A DNA stretch of 64,000 nt from Nematostella vectensis (GCF_932526225.1 NC_064044.1:2301001-2365000); one strand, 5' to 3'. Positions 33,200 through 48,230 are shown, counted from the stretch's first letter. The notes: generated by a model from the letters alone, not told the origin. Program-made: numbers and translations.

Positions 33200-35980
33200 A
33201 ATATTTTATAGAAACTATGTTTATTGACAGTTTGTGGTCATTTTCTTTGAATTTAAGTCCCCCACATGTACCAAAAGCTCATAAGTCAGTATTAGAGTTT
33301 ACTAAATTTCATTGTGTCAGGTTCAGAGAGCTATTGAAAGCACTTACCATGGCACTGCCCCTTTAAATAGCTGTAAAAAAAAAGAAGAGAAAATAGCTGG
33401 AGGGGGTCTCTGTTGGTTTTCTTTTAGTTTTAGTTTTCTTTTATTATTATTTTTTTCTGGGGTGGGGGGGTGGGGGAAGGAGGAATTCAGCTTAAAATTG
33501 CCCATGGTCAATTCAACCAACTAAGCAACTAGTACAAAAGATGTTGGTTTTGCAGTCTTTTATTCAATACTTTCAAGGTTATCATGCAATTCTGTAGTTT
33601 GACTGGAAATATATACTTTTTTTCTATTCATTTACAGTTCTATATGTACAGTGTGACCATAGTCATGATTACAATTATTTATAATAATTTTTACCCACTA
33701 ACAGAAACCAACTTGACTGCAAAACACTCACTGTAAAGCATAAGATATTAGGCATTTCTTTCATGTGGCTGTGAGGTTGACCTGTCAACATCTACAGGGG
33801 CCACACTCACCTCGGAATCATAGGGGTCCATAAAAGCAAGGTGTCGCAGAACCTTTCCCTGCCCTCCTTACCCTCTTTGATCAGGAACACCTGTGCAGCC
33901 GACACCCTTAGGTGGATGGGGTGCACAGGTGCTTTGGGTGTGGCCCTGAAGATGGCACAGTGACCACAAGATGTACCAGAATGAAATTGTATATACTGTA
34001 AAAACATGTGAGTAGAAAACAGTCAATAGCCATGGAGTTTTTAGTGTGTTGTACATGTTATACATGTTTTAGGATTTACCTAATTACTTACAGTATTTTT
34101 TTTAAATAGAATTTTTTACTTGTATAATATTTTATAGAAACTATGTTTATTGACAGTTTGTGGTCATTTTCTTTGAATTTAAGTCCCCCACATGTACCAA
34201 AAGCTCATAAGTCAGTATTAGAGTTTACTAAATTTCATTGTGTCAGGTTCAGAGAGCTATTGAAAGCACTTACCATGGTACTGCCCCTTTAAATAGCTGT
34301 AAAAAAAAGAAGAGAAAATAGCTGGAGGGGGTCTCTGTTGTTTTTGTTTTAGTTTTAGTTTTCTTTTATTATTATTTTTTTCTGGGGTGGGGGGGTGGGG
34401 GAAGGAGGAATTCAGCTTAAAATTGCCCGTGGTCAATTCAACCAACTAAGCAACTAGTACAAAAGATGTTGGTTTTGCAGTCTTTTATTCAATACTTTCA
34501 AGGTTATCATGCAATTCTGTAGTTTGACTGGAAATATATACTTTTTTTCTATTCATTTACAGTTCTATATGTACAGTGTGACCATAGTCATGATTACAAT
34601 TATTTATAATAATTTTTACCCACTAACAGAAACCAACTTGACTGCAAAACACTCACTGTAAAGCATAAGATATTAGGCATTTCTTTCATGTGGCTGTGAG
34701 GTTGACCTGTCAACATCTACAGGGGCCACACTCACCTCGGAATCATAGGGGTCCATAAAAGCAAGGTGTCGCAGAACCTTTCCCTGCCCTCCTTACCCTC
34801 TTTCATCAGGAACACCTGTGCAGCCGACACCCTTAGGTGGATGGGGTGCACAGGTGCTTTGGGTGTGGCCCTGAAGATGGCACAGTGACCACAAGATGTA
34901 CCAGAATGAAATTGTATATACTGTAAAAACATGTGAGTAGAAAACAGTCAATAGCCATGGAGTTTTTAGTGTGTTGTACATGTTATACATGTTTTAGGAT
35001 TTACATAATTACTTACAGTATTTTTTTTTAAATAGAATTTTTTACTTGTATAATATTTTATAGAAACTATGTTTATTGACAGTTTGTGGTCATTTTCTTT
35101 GAATTTAAGTCCCCCACATGTACCAAAAGCTCATAAGTCAGTATTAGAGTTTACTAAATTTCATTGTGTCAGGTTCAGAGAGCTATTGAAAGCACTTACC
35201 ATGGCACTGCCCCTTTAAATAGCTGTAAAAAAAAGAAGAGAAAATAGCTGGAGGGGGTCTCTGTTGTTTTTGTTTTAGTTTTAGTTTTCTTTTATTATTT
35301 TTTTTTTCTGGGGTGGGGGGGTGGGGGAAGGAGGAATTCAGCTTAAAATTGCCCGTGGTCAATTCAACCAACTAAGCAACTAGTACAAAAGATGTTGGTT
35401 TTGCAGTCTTTTATTCAATACTTTCAAGGTTATCATGCAATTCTGTAGTTTGACTGGAAATATATACTTTTTTTCTATTCATTTACAGTTCTATATGTAC
35501 AGTGTGACCATAGTCATGATTACAATTATTTATATAAATTTTTACCCACTAACAGAAACCAACTTGACTGCAAAACACTCACTGTAAAGCATAAGATATT
35601 AGGCATTTCTTTCATGTGGCTGTGAGGTTGACCTGTCAACATCTACAGGGGCCACACTCACCTCGGAATCATAGGGGTCCATAAAAGCAAGGTGTCGCAG
35701 AACCTTTCCCTGCCCTCCTTACCCTCTTTCATCAGGAACACCTGTGCAGCCGACACCCTTAGGTGGATGGGGTGCACAGGTGCTTTGGGTGTGGCCCTGA
35801 AGATGGCACAGTGACCACAAGATGTACCAGAATGAAATTGTATATACTGTAAAAACATGTGAGTAGAAAACAGTCAATAGCCATGGAGTTTTTAGTGTGT
35901 TGTACATGTTATACATGTTTTAGGATTTACCTAATTACTTACAGTATTTTTTTTTAAATAGAATTTTTTACTTGTATAAT
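33200..35980. repeat. Module A segment, three units, between B4 and B5
   Basis: 2,781 bp, the only place with three A units between B modules. The third has TATATAAATTT in the AT palindrome (about 35531) and TACATAATTACTT occurs once near 35005. Confidence 0.95.
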
Positions 35981-38347
35981 TTAGATGAGTAATACATACT
36001 TTTCATAGTATGTTGTAGAACTCGTCTCGTTCCTCCTAAATAACAATCAAAATTATGTTTGTTATTATCTTCGTGCAAAGGAATCTACAGTAGTTTTTTA
36101 ATCAGATAATTGTTTTTCCTTCAACACTCCCCTGTTATTTCAACAGCTCTCTCTTGAGTTTGCTTGTCTCAGAAATAGACCTTGTTTGATAAACAAAGAC
36201 ATGTTACCCACTTATTCAATAATAGGTAACAACTGCAATATTGTACTGTATGAAAAGAGTGTCCCTCCCCCCTTCTAATGTTGACATCAGTAAATCTAGC
36301 AAGCTCATTTTGCTAGATGTATGATGTATACCAGGCTTGTATCCTCCAGGTCCATTTCCATACTCCGATGGATGCCATTACGGAATTGATCCGGAGATCC
36401 GGAGAAAAATTCACGAGGGGGAGGGCCAGTCAACACTCCTCTCCCCAAAGTCAGACGGTTGTTTGGATGGTCTGTTTTTTGTTTTTGTTTTTTGTTTTTG
36501 TTTTTTTCTTCTTATTTTTTTTCCAAAAACTACGCAGGAGTGAGCGGGGTTAAGCTCTACGAAAATAAAAATGAATAGAAAAAAAAAAGAAAAAAGGGCA
36601 TTGGCATGGGATCGAACCCGACCTGAAAAACAAAACGGAAACCATACATACGGATTACCCAATCGGTATGGCAGCACAAGGCTTTTACGGAAGGCTGTAA
36701 AGAACCCGAAGGCCCCAAGCACCGATATTTCCGGCGAATATGCTGTACAACACTCTTGCAAGGTATTCCGACCCGCGCATTAATGGGGAGGACAATAACC
36801 AGGATCCCAGGCCTGTAATACGGTTACGCCACGCACAGCTCGCTGAGATAGAGGGTGAAAAAATACAGGTCTATTTGGGCGTCTTCAGTCCCTTGGGGGC
36901 TCGCTATGTCGGCGCGTGGCATCGTAACGCACGGGCGCATTGTCCTTTACCGTGTACAGGACATCAAACAAGCGAAGAAAGAAAAACGTTTTTTTAGGAA
37001 CCGTTTTTTTAATAAAAATAAATAGAAATAAATAAAGTGCGATTTGGCGATTCTATTTTTCTTTGTAGAGCTTATCAAGCTATTCACCGGCCTAAATAAT
37101 CATTAAAAAACAAAAAAATGCAATGAAAGACGTAAGGGGGAGAGGTTTGTAAAATCGCATAGAATATGGACAAAATCAGCAATACTGTCTACGCTGACTA
37201 AGTATAGCTGTATTTCACTTTAACCCTTTCGCTTCTGGGAACTTTTGAGCAACATTGTAAGAAAAACAGACTGAAAAAAGAAACCTCCCCCCCTATTTCA
37301 AGTCCAACACTACCAGTTAAGCTAAGCTACCGCTGACCCAAGACGGTATGCCTTGAAGTTTCCAACAATGCACTGCGGTGCCTTTTCTTTGTAGCGACGG
37401 CACTGCTACAGCCTGTTGCTTATAACAGTTTTGCTTGTAATTTGCTTAAAAATTACAGCTTTTTCACATCTGGAGAGTGCCTTAGGACATCATGAAGTCT
37501 TTTTGGGCATAATTAATGCTGTGCTCATGGATGTTTGCACGCTGAGGTTGATTCAATGGGATAATTCCTTGTCTGGGCTTCACCAAGTGAGAAAGGAATT
37601 TTCTGGTGAATGGCCTCATACTCTCCATTGTGGGCCATCTTTGCTACCCAACCTTATTCAAAAATTGTTTTCAGGCTTATTCTGGGTTCCTTGGACCTGG
37701 AAATGTTTTGTTTGGCTTCGGGGCAAAGAGACTTATAAAAAAACTGTTATGATTCTGGGGGAGGAGATTGCCCGCCTGTCTGTCAAGGTGTTTCCAAGAC
37801 TCCCATGATGCAGTGCAGGCATGCAAAATAGGCTAACAATGGTGACTCGCTTCTAATGGAGGTTCTAGCATTGATTATTGTGACTGATTGCTGTAAAATG
37901 GGACCTGACGGAGCGCAATAAAGGTATCTATTGGTGACTTGATCTGTGTTTGCTTGTCTCTATTTGTAGTTCGGAATTTTGTGTCTTTTTTGGTAAGAAA
38001 TGTTTCTAAGTTAAAGCATTTTATTACGAATTGCTTGTTGATATTTTGACAAAAGAGTCAATTCTATTACATTGCTTAGATGCGCTTTTGCAGGTCGTCT
38101 ATGCCTTGGATGAATCTATGAGTATCCGGGTCTGGTGATGTTTAGTTTGCATTTTTGACGTTTTGGAGTTGGGCCTATATTTTACAGGCGTCTCAGGGCG
38201 TTATGGCAATGAAAGACTTAAAGGGACAGCGTCATGGTACTGCGCATGTCAGTGTTTATTGTAGGCTTTTAATCGCCTACAAATAGTTGAACTTTTTAAA
38301 AGCTGTCAATACCTTGTTAAAATAATATGCAATATTTTATTGAAAGC
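35981..38347. repeat. Module B, copy 5 (intermediate family)
   Basis: 2,367 bp. It shares CGTCTCGTTCCTCC and the CATTGTCC text with copies 1-4, but GAAGGCCCC, ATAATTCCTTG and GTGAATGG with copies 6-9. A mosaic or an intermediate of the two groups. Confidence 0.95.
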
Positions 38348-39274
38348 AATATTTTATAGAAACTATGTTTATTGACAGTTTGTGGTCATTTTCTTTTAAT
38401 TTAAGTCCCCCACATGTACCAAAAGCTCATAAGTCAGTATTAGAGTTTACTAAATTTCATTGTGTCAGGTTCAGAGAGCTATTGAAAGCACTTACCATGG
38501 CACTGCCCCTTTAAATAGCTGTAAAAAAAAAGAAGAGAAAATAGCTGGAGGGGGTCTCTGTTGGTTTTCTTTTAGTTTTAGTTTTCTTTTATTATTTTTT
38601 TTTCTGGGGTGGGGGGGTGGGGGAAGGAGGAATTCAGCTTAAAATTGCCCATGGTCAATTCAACCAACTAAGCAACTAGTACAAAAGATGTTGGTTTTGC
38701 AGTCTTTTATTCAATACTTTCAAGGTTATCATGCAATTCTGTAGTTTGACTGGAAATATATACTTTTTTTCTATTCATTTACAGTTCTATATTTACAGTG
38801 TGACCATAGTCATGATTACAATTATTTATAATAATTTTTACCCACTAACAGAAACCAACTTGACTGCAAAACACTCACTGTAAAGCATAAGATATTAGGC
38901 ATTTCTTTCATGTGGCTGTGAGGTTGACCTGTCAACATCTACAGGGGCCACACTCACCTCGGAATCATAGGGGTCCATAAAAGCAAGGTGTCGCAGAACC
39001 TTTCCCTGCCCTCCTTACCCTCTTTCATCAGGAACACCTGTGCAGCCGACACCCTTAGGTGGATGGGGTGCACAGGTGCTTTGGGTGTGGCCCTGAAGAT
39101 GGCACAGTGACCACAAGATGTACCAGAATGAAATTGTATATACTGTAAAAACATGTGAGTAGAAAACAGTCAATAGCCATGGAGTTTTTAGTGTGTTGTA
39201 CATGTCATACATGTTTTAGGATTTACCTAATTACTTACAGTATTTTTTTAAATAGAATTTTTTACTTGTATAAT
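38348..39274. repeat. Module A segment, single unit, between B5 and B6
   Basis: 927 bp. It has TTCTTTTAATTT right of the B border, TATATTTACAG near 38792 (shared with the unit near 57123), and GTCATACATG left of B6 (39205), the variant found left of B6-B12. Confidence 0.95.
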
Positions 39275-41640
39275 TTAGATGAGTAATACATACTTTTCAT
39301 AGTATGTTGTAGAACTCGTCTTGTTCATCCTAAATAACAATCAAAATTATGTTTGTTATTATCTTCGTGCAAAGGAATCTACAGTAGTTTTTTAATCAGA
39401 TAATTGTTTTTCCTTCAACACTCCCCTGTTATTTCAACAGCTCTCTCTTGAGTTTGCTTGTCTCAGAAATAGACCTTGTTTGATAAACAAAGACATGTTA
39501 CCCACTTATTCAATAATAGGTAACAACTGCAATATTGTACTGTATGAAAAGAGTGTCCCTCCCCCTTCTAATGTTGACATCAGTAAATCTAGCAAGCTCA
39601 TTTTGCTAGATGTATGATGTATACCAGGCTTGTATCCTCCAGGTCCATTTCCATACTCCGATGGATGCCATTACGGAATTGATCCGGAGATCCGGAGAAA
39701 AATTCACGAGGGGGAGGGCCAGTCAACACTCCTCTCCCCAAAGTCAGACGGTTGTTTGGATGGTCTGTTTTTTGTTTTTGTTTTTTGTTTTTGTTTTTTT
39801 CTTCTTATTTTTTTTCCAAAAACTACGCAGGAGTGAGCGGGGTTAAGCTCTACGAAAATAAAAATGAATAGAAAAAAAAAAGAAAAAAGGGCATTGGCAT
39901 GGGATCGAACCCGACCTGAAAAACAAAACGGAAACCATACATACGGATTACCCAATCGGTATGGCAGCACAAGGCTTTTACGGAAGGCTGTAAAGAACCC
40001 GAAGGCCCCAAGCACCGATATTTCCGGCGAATATGCTGTACAACACTCTTGCAAGGTATTCCGACCCGCGCATTAATGGGGAGGACAATAACCAGGATCC
40101 CAGGCCTGTAATACGGTTACGCCACGCACAGCTCGCTGAGATAGAGGGTGAAAAAATACAGGTCTATTTGGGCGTCTTCAGTCCCTTGGGGGCTCGCTAT
40201 GTCGGCGCGTGGCATCGTAACGCACGGGCGCTTTGTTCTTTACCGTGTACAGGACATCAAACAAGCGAAGAAAGAAAAACGTTTTTTTAGGAACCGTTTT
40301 TTTAATAAAAATAAATAGAAATAAATAAAGTGCGATTTGGCGATTCTATTTTTCTTTGTAGAGCTTATCAAGCTATTCACCGGCCTAAATAATCATTAAA
40401 AAACAAAAAAATGCAATGAAAGACGTAAGGGGGAGAGGTTTGTAAAATCGCATAGAATATGGACAAAATCAGCAATACTGTCTACGCTGACTAAGTATAG
40501 CTGTATTTCACTTTAACCCTTTCGCTTCTGGGAACTTTTGAGCAACATTGTAAGAAAAACAGACTGAAAAAAGAAACCTCCCCCCCTATTTCAAGTCCAA
40601 CACTACCAGTTAAGCTAAGCTACCGCTGACCCAAGACGGTATGCCTTGAAGTTTCCAACAATGCACTGCGGTGCCTTTTCTTTGTAGCGACGGCACTGCT
40701 ACAGCCTGTTGCTTATAACAGTTTTGCTTGTAATTTGCTTAAAAATTACAGCTTTTTCACATCTGGAGAGTGCCTTAGGACATCATGAAGTCTTTTTGGG
40801 CATAATTAATGCTGTGCTCATGGATGTTTGCACGCTGAGGTTGATTCAATGGGATAATTCCTTGTCTGGGCTTCACCAAGTGAGAAAGGAATTTTCTGGT
40901 GAATGGCCTCATACTCTCCATTGTGGGCCATCTTTGCTACCCAACCTTATTCAAAAATTTTTTTCAGGCTTATTCTGGGTTCCTTGGACCTGGAAATGTT
41001 TTGTTTGGCTTCGGGGCAAAGAGACTTATAAAAAAACTGTTATGATTCTGGGGGAGGAGATTGCCCGCCTGTCTGTCAAGGTGTTTCCAAGACTCCCATG
41101 ATGCAGTGCAGGCATGCAAAATAGGCTAACAATGGTGACTCGCTTCTAATGGAGGTTCTAGCATTGATTATTGTGACTGATTGCTGTAAAATGGGACCTG
41201 ACGGAGCGCAATAAAGGTATCTATTGGTGACTTGATCTGTGTTTGCTTGTCTCTATTTGTAGTTCGGAATTTTGTGTCTTTTTTGGTAAGAAATGTTTCT
41301 AAGTTAAAGCATTTTATTACGAATTGCTTGTTGATATTTTGACAAAAGAGTCAATTCTATTACATTGCTTAGATGCGCTTTTGCAGGTCGTCTATGCCTT
41401 GGATGAATCTATGAGTATCCGGGTCTGGTGATGTTTAGTTTGCATTTTTGACGTTTTGGAGTTGGGCCTATATTTTACAGGCGTCTCAGGGCGTTATGGC
41501 AATGAAAGACTTAAAGGGACAGCGTCATGGTACTGCGCATGTCAGTGTTTATTGTAGGCTTTTAATCGCCTACAAATAGTTGAACTTTTTAAAAGCTGTC
41601 AATACCTTGTTAAAATAATATGCAATATTTTATTGAAAGC
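39275..41640. repeat. Module B, copy 6
   Basis: 2,366 bp, first of family III (CGTCTTGTTCATCC, GAAGGCCCC, CTTTGTTCTTT). Private change: TTTTTTTCAG in the putative intron acceptor near 40960. Confidence 0.95.
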
Positions 41641-42568
41641 AATATTTTATAGAAACTATGTTTATTGACAGTTTGTGGTCATTTTCTTTTAATTTAAGTC
41701 CCCCACATGTACCAAAAGCTCATAAGTCAGTATTAGAGTTTACTAAATTTCATTGTGTCAGGTTCAGAGAGCTATTGAAAGCACTTACCATGGCACTGCC
41801 CCTTTAAATAGCTGTAAAAAAAAAGAAGAGAAAATAGCTGGAGGGGGTCTCTGTTGGTTTTCTTTTAGTTTTAGTTTTCTTTTATTATTTTTTTTTTCTG
41901 GGGTGGGGGGGTGGGGGAAGGAGGAATTCAGCTTAAAATTGCCCATGGTCAATTCAACCAACTAAGCAACTAGTACAAAAGATGTTGGTTTTGCAGTCTT
42001 TTATTCAATACTTTCAAGGTTATCATGCAATTCTGTAGTTTGACTGGAAATATATACTTTTTTTCTATTCATTTACAGTTCTATATGTACAGTGTGACCA
42101 TAGTCATGATTACAATTATTTATAATAATTTTTACCCACTAACAGAAACCAACTTGACTGCAAAACACTCACTGTAAAGCATAAGATATTAGGCATTTCT
42201 TTCATGTGGCTGTGAGGTTGACCTGTCAACATCTACAGGGGCCACACTCACCTCGGAATCATAGGGGTCCATAAAAGCAAGGTGTCGCAGAACCTTTCCC
42301 TGCCCTCCTTACCCTCTTTCATCAGGAACACCTGTGCAGCCGACACCCTTAGGTGGATGGGGTGCACAGGTGCTTTGGGTGTGGCCCTGAAGATGGCACA
42401 GTGACCACAAGATGTACCAGAATGAAATTGTATATACTGTAAAAACATGTGAGTAGAAAACAGTCAATAGCCATGGAGTTTTTAGTGTGTTGTACATGTC
42501 ATACATGTTTTAGGATTTACCTAATTACTTACAGTATTTTTTTAAATAGAATTTTTTACTTGTATAAT
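41641..42568. repeat. Module A segment, single unit, between B6 and B7
   Basis: 928 bp, with TTCTTTTAATTT after B and GTCATACATG before the next B. It has a longer T run before the G tract than the previous unit. Confidence 0.95.
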
Positions 42569-44935
42569 TTAGATGAGTAATACATACTTTTCATAGTATG
42601 TTGTAGAACTCGTCTTGTTCATCCTAAATAACAATCAAAATTATGTTTGTTATTATCTTCGTGCAAAGGAATCTACAGTAGTTTTTTAATCAGATAATTG
42701 TTTTTCCTTCAACACTCCCCTGTTATTTCAACAGCTCTCTCTTGAGTTTGCTTGTCTCAGAAATAGACCTTGTTTGATAAACAAAGACATGTTACCCACT
42801 TATTCAATAATAGGTAACAACTGCAATATTGTACTGTATGAAAAGAGTGTCCCTCCCCCTTCTAATGTTGACATCAGTAAATCTAGCAAGCTCATTTTGC
42901 TAGATGTATGATGTATACCAGGCTTGTATCCTCCAGGTCCATTTCCATACTCCGATGGATGCCATTACGGAATTGATCCGGAGATCCGGAGAAAAATTCA
43001 CGAGGGGGAGGGCCAGTCAACACTCCTCTCCCCAAAGTCAGACGGTTGTTTGGATGGTCTGTTTTTTGTTTTTGTTTTTTGTTTTTGTTTTTTTCTTCTT
43101 ATTTTTTTTCCAAAAACTACGCAGGAGTGAGCGGGGTTAAGCTCTACGAAAATAAAAATGAATAGAAAAAAAAAAAGAAAAAAGGGCATTGGCATGGGAT
43201 CGAACCCGACCTGAAAAACAAAACGGAAACCATACATACGGATTACCCAATCGGTATGGCAGCACAAGGCTTTTACGGAAGGCTGTAAAGAACCCGAAGG
43301 CCCCAAGCACCGATATTTCCGGCGAATATGCTGTACAACACTCTTGCAAGGTATTCCGACCCGCGCATTAATGGGGAGGACAATAACCAGGATCCCAGGC
43401 CTGTAATACGGTTACGCCACGCACAGCTCGCTGAGATAGAGGGTGAAAAAATACAGGTCTATTTGGGCGTCTTCAGTCCCTTGGGGGCTCGCTATGTCGG
43501 CGCGTGGCATCGTAACGCACGGGCGCTTTGTTCTTTACCGTGTACAGGACATCAAACAAGCGAAGAAAGAAAAACGTTTTTTTAGGAACCGTTTTTTTAA
43601 TAAAAATAAATAGAAATAAATAAAGTGCGATTTGGCGATTCTATTTTTCTTTGTAGAGCTTATCAAGCTATTCACCGGCCTAAATAATCATTAAAAAACA
43701 AAAAAATGCAATGAAAGACGTAAGGGGGAGAGGTTTGTAAAATCGCATAGAATATGGACAAAATCAGCAATACTGTCTACGCTGACTAAGTATAGCTGTA
43801 TTTCACTTTAACCCTTTCGCTTCTGGGAACTTTTGAGCAACATTGTAAGAAAAACAGACTGAAAAAAGAAACCTCCCCCCCTATTTCAAGTCCAACACTA
43901 CCAGTTAAGCTAAGCTACCGCTGACCCAAGACGGTATGCCTTGAAGTTTCCAACAATGCACTGCGGTGCCTTTTCTTTGTAGCGACGGCACTGCTACAGC
44001 CTGTTGCTTATAACAGTTTTGCTTGTAATTTGCTTAAAAATTACAGCTTTTTCACATCTGGAGAGTGCCTTAGGACATCATGAAGTCTTTTTGGGCATAA
44101 TTAATGCTGTGCTCATGGATGTTTGCACGCTGAGGTTGATTCAATGGGATAATTCCTTGTCTGGGCTTCACCAAGTGAGAAAGGAATTTTCTGGTGAATG
44201 GCCTCATACTCTCCATTGTGGGCCATCTTTGCTACCCAACCTTATTCAAAAATTGTTTTCAGGCTTATTCTGGGTTCCTTGGACCTGGAAATGTTTTGTT
44301 TGGCTTCGGGGCAAAGAGACTTATAAAAAAACTGTTATGATTCTGGGGGAGGAGATTGCCCGCCTGTCTGTCAAGGTGTTTCCAAGACTCCCATGATGCA
44401 GTGCAGGCATGCAAAATAGGCTAACAATGGTGACTCGCTTCTAATGGAGGTTCTAGCATTGATTATTGTGACTGATTGCTGTAAAATGGGACCTGACGGA
44501 GCGCAATAAAGGTATCTATTGGTGACTTGATCTGTGTTTGCTTGTCTCTATTTGTAGTTCGGAATTTTGTGTCTTTTTTGGTAAGAAATGTTTCTAAGTT
44601 AAAGCATTTTATTACGAATTGCTTGTTGATATTTTGACAAAAGAGTCAATTCTATTACATTGCTTAGATGCGCTTTTGCAGGTCGTCTATGCCTTGGATG
44701 AATCTATGAGTATCCGGGTCTGGTGATGTTTAGTTTGCATTTTTGACGTTTTGGAGTTGGGCCTATATTTTACAGGCGTCTCAGGGCGTTATGGCAATGA
44801 AAGACTTAAAGGGACAGCGTCATGGTACTGCGCATGTCAGTGTTTATTGTAGGCTTTTAATCGCCTACAAATAGTTGAACTTTTTAAAAGCTGTCAATAC
44901 CTTGTTAAAATAATATGCAATATTTTATTGAAAGC
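42569..44935. repeat. Module B, copy 7
   Basis: 2,367 bp, family III. One extra A in the A run near 43170, also seen in copy 9. Confidence 0.95.
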
Positions 44936-45863
44936 AATATTTTATAGAAACTATGTTTATTGACAGTTTGTGGTCATTTTCTTTTAATTTAAGTCCCCCA
45001 CATGTACCAAAAGCTCATAAGTCAGTATTAGAGTTTACTAAATTTCATTGTGTCAGGTTCAGAGAGCTATTGAAAGCACTTACCATGGCACTGCCCCTTT
45101 AAATAGCTGTAAAAAAAAAGAAGAGAAAATAGCTGGAGGGGGTCTCTGTTGGTTTTCTTTTAGTTTTAGTTTTCTTTTATTATTTTTTTTTTCTGGGGTG
45201 GGGGGGTGGGGGAAGGAGGAATTCAGCTTAAAATTGCCCATGGTCAATTCAACCAACTAAGCAACTAGTACAAAAGATGTTGGTTTTGCAGTCTTTTATT
45301 CAATACTTTCAAGGTTATCATGCAATTCTGTAGTTTGACTGGAAATATATACTTTTTTTCTATTCATTTACAGTTCTATATGTACAGTGTGACCATAGTC
45401 ATGATTACAATTATTTATAATAATTTTTACCCACTAACAGAAACCAACTTGACTGCAAAACACTCACTGTAAAGCATAAGATATTAGGCATTTCTTTCAT
45501 GTGGCTGTGAGGTTGACCTGTCAACATCTACAGGGGCCACACTCACCTCGGAATCATAGGGGTCCATAAAAGCAAGGTGTCGCAGAACCTTTCCCTGCCC
45601 TCCTTACCCTCTTTCATCAGGAACACCTGTGCAGCCGACACCCTTAGGTGGATGGGGTGCACAGGTGCTTTGGGTGTGGCCCTGAAGATGGCACAGTGAC
45701 CACAAGATGTACCAGAATGAAATTGTATATACTGTAAAAACATGTGAGTAGAAAACAGTCAATAGCCATGGAGTTTTTAGTGTGTTGTACATGTCATACA
45801 TGTTTTAGGATTTACCTAATTACTTACAGTATTTTTTTAAATAGAATTTTTTACTTGTATAAT
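44936..45863. repeat. Module A segment, single unit, between B7 and B8
   Basis: 928 bp, nearly identical to 41641-42568. Confidence 0.95.
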
Positions 45864-48230
45864 TTAGATGAGTAATACATACTTTTCATAGTATGTTGTA
45901 GAACTCGTCTTGTTCATCCTAAATAACAATCAAAATTATGTTTGTTATTATCTTCGTGCAAAGGAATCTACAGTAGTTTTTTAATCAGATAATTGTTTTT
46001 CCTTCAACACTCCCCTGTTATTTCAACAGCTCTCTCTTGAGTTTGCTTGTCTCAGAAATAGACCTTGTTTGATAAACAAAGACATGTTACCCACTTATTC
46101 AATAATAGGTAACAACTGCAATATTGTACTGTATGAAAAGAGTGTCCCTCCCCCCTTCTAATGTTGACATCAGTAAATCTAGCAAGCTCATTTTGATAGA
46201 TGTATGATGTATACCAGGCTTGTATCCTCCAGGTCCATTTCCATACTCCGATGGATGCCATTACGGAATTGATCCGGAGATCCGGAGAAAAATTCACGAG
46301 GGGGAGGGCCAGTCAACACTCCTCTCCCCAAAGTCAGACGGTTGTTTGGATGGTCTGTTTTTTGTTTTTGTTTTTTGTTTTTGTTTTTTTCTTCTTATTT
46401 TTTTTCCAAAAACTACGCAGGAGTGAGCGGGGTTAAGCTCTACGAAAATAAAAATGAATAGAAAAAAAAAAGAAAAAAGGGCATTGGCATGGGATCGAAC
46501 CCGACCTGAAAAACAAAACGGAAACCATACATACGGATTACCCAATCGGTATGGCAGCACAAGGCTTTTACGGAAGGCTGTAAAGAACCCGAAGGCCCCA
46601 AGCACCGATATTTCCGGCGAATATGCTGTACAACACTCTTGCAAGGTATTCCGACCCGCGCATTAATGGGGAGGACAATAACCAGGATCCCAGGCCTGTA
46701 ATACGGTTACGCCACGCACAGCTCGCTGAGATAGAGGGTGAAAAAATACAGGTCTATTTGGGCGTCTTCAGTCCCTTGGGGGCTCGCTATGTCGGCGCGT
46801 GGCATCGTAACGCACGGGCGCTTTGTTCTTTACCGTGTACAGGACATCAAACAAGCGAAGAAAGAAAAACGTTTTTTTAGGAACCGTTTTTTTAATAAAA
46901 ATAAATAGAAATAAATAAAGTGCGATTTGGCGATTCTATTTTTCTTTGTAGAGCTTATCAAGCTATTCACCGGCCTAAATAATCATTAAAAAACAAAAAA
47001 ATGCAATGAAAGACGTAAGGGGGAGAGGTTTGTAAAATCGCATAGAATATGGACAAAATCAGCAATACTGTCTACGCTGACTAAGTATAGCTGTATTTCA
47101 CTTTAACCCTTTCGCTTCTGGGAACTTTTGAGCAACATTGTAAGAAAAACAGACTGAAAAAAGAAACCTCCCCCCCTATTTCAAGTCCAACACTACCAGT
47201 TAAGCTAAGCTACCGCTGACCCAAGACGGTATGCCTTGAAGTTTCCAACAATGCACTGCGGTGCCTTTTCTTTGTAGCGACGGCACTGCTACAGCCTGTT
47301 GCTTATAACAGTTTTGCTTGTAATTTGCTTAAAAATTACAGCTTTTTCACATCTGGAGAGTGCCTTAGGACATCATGAAGTCTTTTTGGGCATAATTAAT
47401 GCTGTGCTCATGGATGTTTGCACGCTGAGGTTGATTCAATGGGATAATTCCTTGTCTGGGCTTCACCAAGTGAGAAAGGAATTTTCTGGTGAATGGCCTC
47501 ATACTCTCCATTGTGGGCCATCTTTGCTACCCAACCTTATTCAAAAATTGTTTTCAGGCTTATTCTGGGTTCCTTGGACCTGGAAATGTTTTGTTTGGCT
47601 TCGGGGCAAAGAGACTTATAAAAAAACTGTTATGATTCTGGGGGAGGAGATTGCCCGCCTGTCTGTCAAGGTGTTTCCAAGACTCCCATGATGCAGTGCA
47701 GGCATGCAAAATAGGCTAACAATGGTGACTCGCTTCTAATGGAGGTTCTAGCATTGATTATTGTGACTGATTGCTGTAAAATGGGACCTGACGGAGCGCA
47801 ATAAAGGTATCTATTGGTGACTTGATCTGTGTTTGCTTGTCTCTATTTGTAGTTCGGAATTTTGTGTCTTTTTTGGTAAGAAATGTTTCTAAGTTAAAGC
47901 ATTTTATTACGAATTGCTTGTTGATATTTTGACAAAAGAGTCAATTCTATTACATTGCTTAGATGCGCTTTTGCAGGTCGTCTATGCCTTGGATGAATCT
48001 ATGAGTATCCGGGTCTGGTGATGTTTAGTTTGCATTTTTGACGTTTTGGAGTTGGGCCTATATTTTACAGGCGTCTCAGGGCGTTATGGCAATGAAAGAC
48101 TTAAAGGGACAGCGTCATGGTACTGCGCATGTCAGTGTTTATTGTAGGCTTTTAATCGCCTACAAATAGTTGAACTTTTTAAAAGCTGTCAATACCTTGT
48201 TAAAATAATATGCAATATTTTATTGAAAGC
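45864..48230. repeat. Module B, copy 8
   Basis: 2,367 bp, family III. Private changes: an extra C in the C run near 46150 and GATAGATG near 46195, which breaks inverted repeat 5. Confidence 0.95.

Larger units (their letters stand above)
18167..35980. repeat. Higher-order block: (B+2A) three times, then B+3A
   Basis: B starts are 4,223, 4,222 and 4,222 bases apart, then 5,147. The copies share family I B modules and the TTTTTTGTGTG variant left of B1-B4. A composite unit of B and two A was amplified as a whole. Confidence 0.92.
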
